Shown: positions 13,069 to 13,507 of the stretch, piece after piece
Position numbering within the stretch: the first letter of the stretch is position 1
Layout: every line of letters starts with the position of its first letter
Assembly: GCA_021823905.1 (NCBI GenBank)
Contig: JAKALX010000056.1
Span: 1-13,507 of the forward strand
Origin: Chloroflexota bacterium
GTDB taxonomy: Bacteria > Chloroflexota > Dehalococcoidia > Tepidiformales > Tepidiformaceae
DNA length: 13,507 bases
Direction of reading: 5' to 3'
Notes under the pieces: generated by a model
Database searches by the model: none
Seen by the model: only the letters and a program-made list of their open reading frames with translations
What the model was told of the DNA's origin: nothing
Program-made: the position numbers and the translations under genes

Positions 13069-13095
13069 ACGCGGTTTTTCACGCGGTGTTTACGC
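13069..13095. repeat. Closely spaced ACGC(GGT) repeats, possible operator
   Basis: ACGCGGT occurs at 13069-13075 and again 12 bases later at 13081-13087, with ACGC at 13092-13095. TTTACGC occurs at both ends (13066-13072 and 13089-13095). Spacing near one helical turn is typical of repeated regulator sites. No known regulator motif is recognised. Confidence 0.4.
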
Positions 13096-13223
13096 AATGC
13101 GACCCCTGCGTTGCCACCACAACTTTTGCGCTCGTTGGATCGCGATCATCGCTGGCGCGCCTCATCCGTGACTGCCGGCAGCGCCTCCCGGCAGCACTCG
13201 GCGCGCCCTGACCGCTGCCGCGC

Positions 13224-13229
13224 TACACT
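13224..13229 (+). promoter_or_regulatory. -10-like box (TACACT) before the CMD gene
   Basis: GCTACACTC carries TACACT about 30 bases before the ATG at 13259, the same context as the GCTACAATC boxes before the FKBP and ABM genes. No good -35 is found 16-18 bases upstream. A GGAG ribosome binding site follows at about 13245. Confidence 0.35.
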
Positions 13230-13258
13230 CAGCGGCATCCCGCCCGGAGTTTTCGCCC

Positions 13259-13507
13259 ATGCCTCGCCTGCGCCCCGTCGACCGTGCCGACATTCCCGAG
13301 GAACTGCACTACGTCTGGGACCGGCTCGCACCGGGCGCTCCGGCCCTTCCCAACATCTTCCGCACGCTTGGCAACAATCCGAGGCTGCTGCGCGCCTATG
13401 CACGCTTCGGCAATGCGCTCTGGGCCGATTCTGGCCTCGATCTCCCCACCCGCGAGCTCGCCATCCTGCGGACCGCAATCCTCCATCACAGCGTCTATGA
13501 ATGGCAC
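13259..13507 (+). CDS. Carboxymuconolactone decarboxylase (CMD) family protein, 5' part
   Basis: The first 83 codons of a gene cut by the window end. The product begins MPRLRPVDRADIPEELHYVW and reaches LPTRELAILRTAILHHSVYEWH, the signature of the CMD/AhpD-like fold (ELxILR...YEW.H). The Pro-rich ALPNIFRTLGNNPRLLRAYARF segment is also typical. The family includes gamma-carboxymuconolactone decarboxylases and AhpD-like peroxidase partners. The later part of the protein, where other key residues would fall, is missing, so the subgroup cannot be told. ATG at 13259 has GGAG about ten bases upstream. Confidence 0.88.
   Translation, partial: MPRLRPVDRADIPEELHYVWDRLAPGAPALPNIFRTLGNNPRLLRAYARFGNALWADSGLDLPTRELAILRTAILHHSVYEWH

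Larger units (their letters stand above)
12909..13258. other. Intergenic region of 350 bp, AT-richer than its surroundings
   Basis: This gap separates the ferredoxin cassette from the divergent CMD gene and holds no convincing gene. The stretch 12950-13095 is clearly AT-richer than the coding DNA around it, as expected of a control region. It contains an inverted pair ACTGAAC (12962-12968) and GTTCAGT (13016-13022). It also holds repeated ACGCGGT units (13069-13075 and 13081-13087) and a further ACGC at 13092. No clean -35/-10 pair for the cassette is seen. A 61-codon minus-strand frame (12912-13097) is Lys/Arg/Ser-rich and looks like chance. Confidence 0.5.

Noticed and set aside
12912..13097. 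61-codon minus-strand frame upstream of the membrane protein A gene
   Set aside because: It has no recognisable domain, weak codon bias and sits in an AT-rich regulatory-looking region. It could only be a leader peptide by speculation.
1..13507. CRISPR array, insertion sequence, tRNA, rRNA or phage elements
   Set aside because: I looked for regularly spaced direct repeats, transposase-like proteins with terminal inverted repeats, tRNA cloverleaf ends and integrase signatures, and saw none.

Overview
The window is GC-rich (by eye roughly 63-66% G+C), with strong G/C preference at third codon positions, GTG and TTG starts beside ATG, very short intergenic gaps and no mobile elements, CRISPR array, rRNA or tRNA. 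The gene set suggests a free-living bacterium. A Chloroflexota-like lineage (Dehalococcoidia or relatives) fits the style of the secreted protein, the TVGF potassium channel and the mix of small uncharacterised genes. No marker gene proves this, so the phylum is an inference.

Layout, left to right. (1) 1-172: probable 3' end of a gene cut by the window. (2) 126-1205 (+): MthK-like potassium channel with a cytosolic RCK domain, carrying a strong internal ribosome binding site and ATG just before the RCK domain. (3) 1270-1569 (+): small protein with CxCxC and CCC motifs. (4) 1571-4595 (-): uppP, two adjacent SDR genes (one canonical, one with altered catalytic residues) and a YbaK-type deacylase. 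(5) 4690-6006 (+): MFS exporter, ending 4 bp from a convergent ABM-domain monooxygenase gene (6011-6313, -). (6) 6407-8379 (+): methyltransferase, then a DinB-fold protein overlapping an SbcD-like metallophosphoesterase. (7) 8380-8740: non-coding stretch with promoter-like elements. (8) 8741-9526 (+): secreted protein of unknown function, closed by a hairpin. (9) 9638-10405 (-) and 10513-10935 (+): dienelactone hydrolase and SlyD-like FKBP peptidyl-prolyl isomerase, divergent from overlapping promoter elements. (10) 11067-12908 (-): membrane protein A, a 2[4Fe-4S] ferredoxin and membrane protein B. A and B are paralogues that align without gaps. (11) 12909-13258: AT-richer regulatory-looking stretch. 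(12) 13259-13507 (+): start of a carboxymuconolactone decarboxylase (CMD) family gene cut by the window end.

Most of this is housekeeping and detoxification. The best candidate for an undescribed system is the A-ferredoxin-B cassette: two duplicated five-helix membrane proteins, without shared haem- or metal-type ligands, flank a ferredoxin that has an unusual inter-cluster insert and a basic, Trp-rich tail. It looks like a small membrane-bound electron-transfer module, but its partners and substrate cannot be told from the sequence. Second is the channel gene, whose internal start could supply the separate RCK subunits known to complete the gating ring of MthK. Third is the tandem SDR pair, which resembles heteromeric SDR enzymes having one active and one degenerate subunit.
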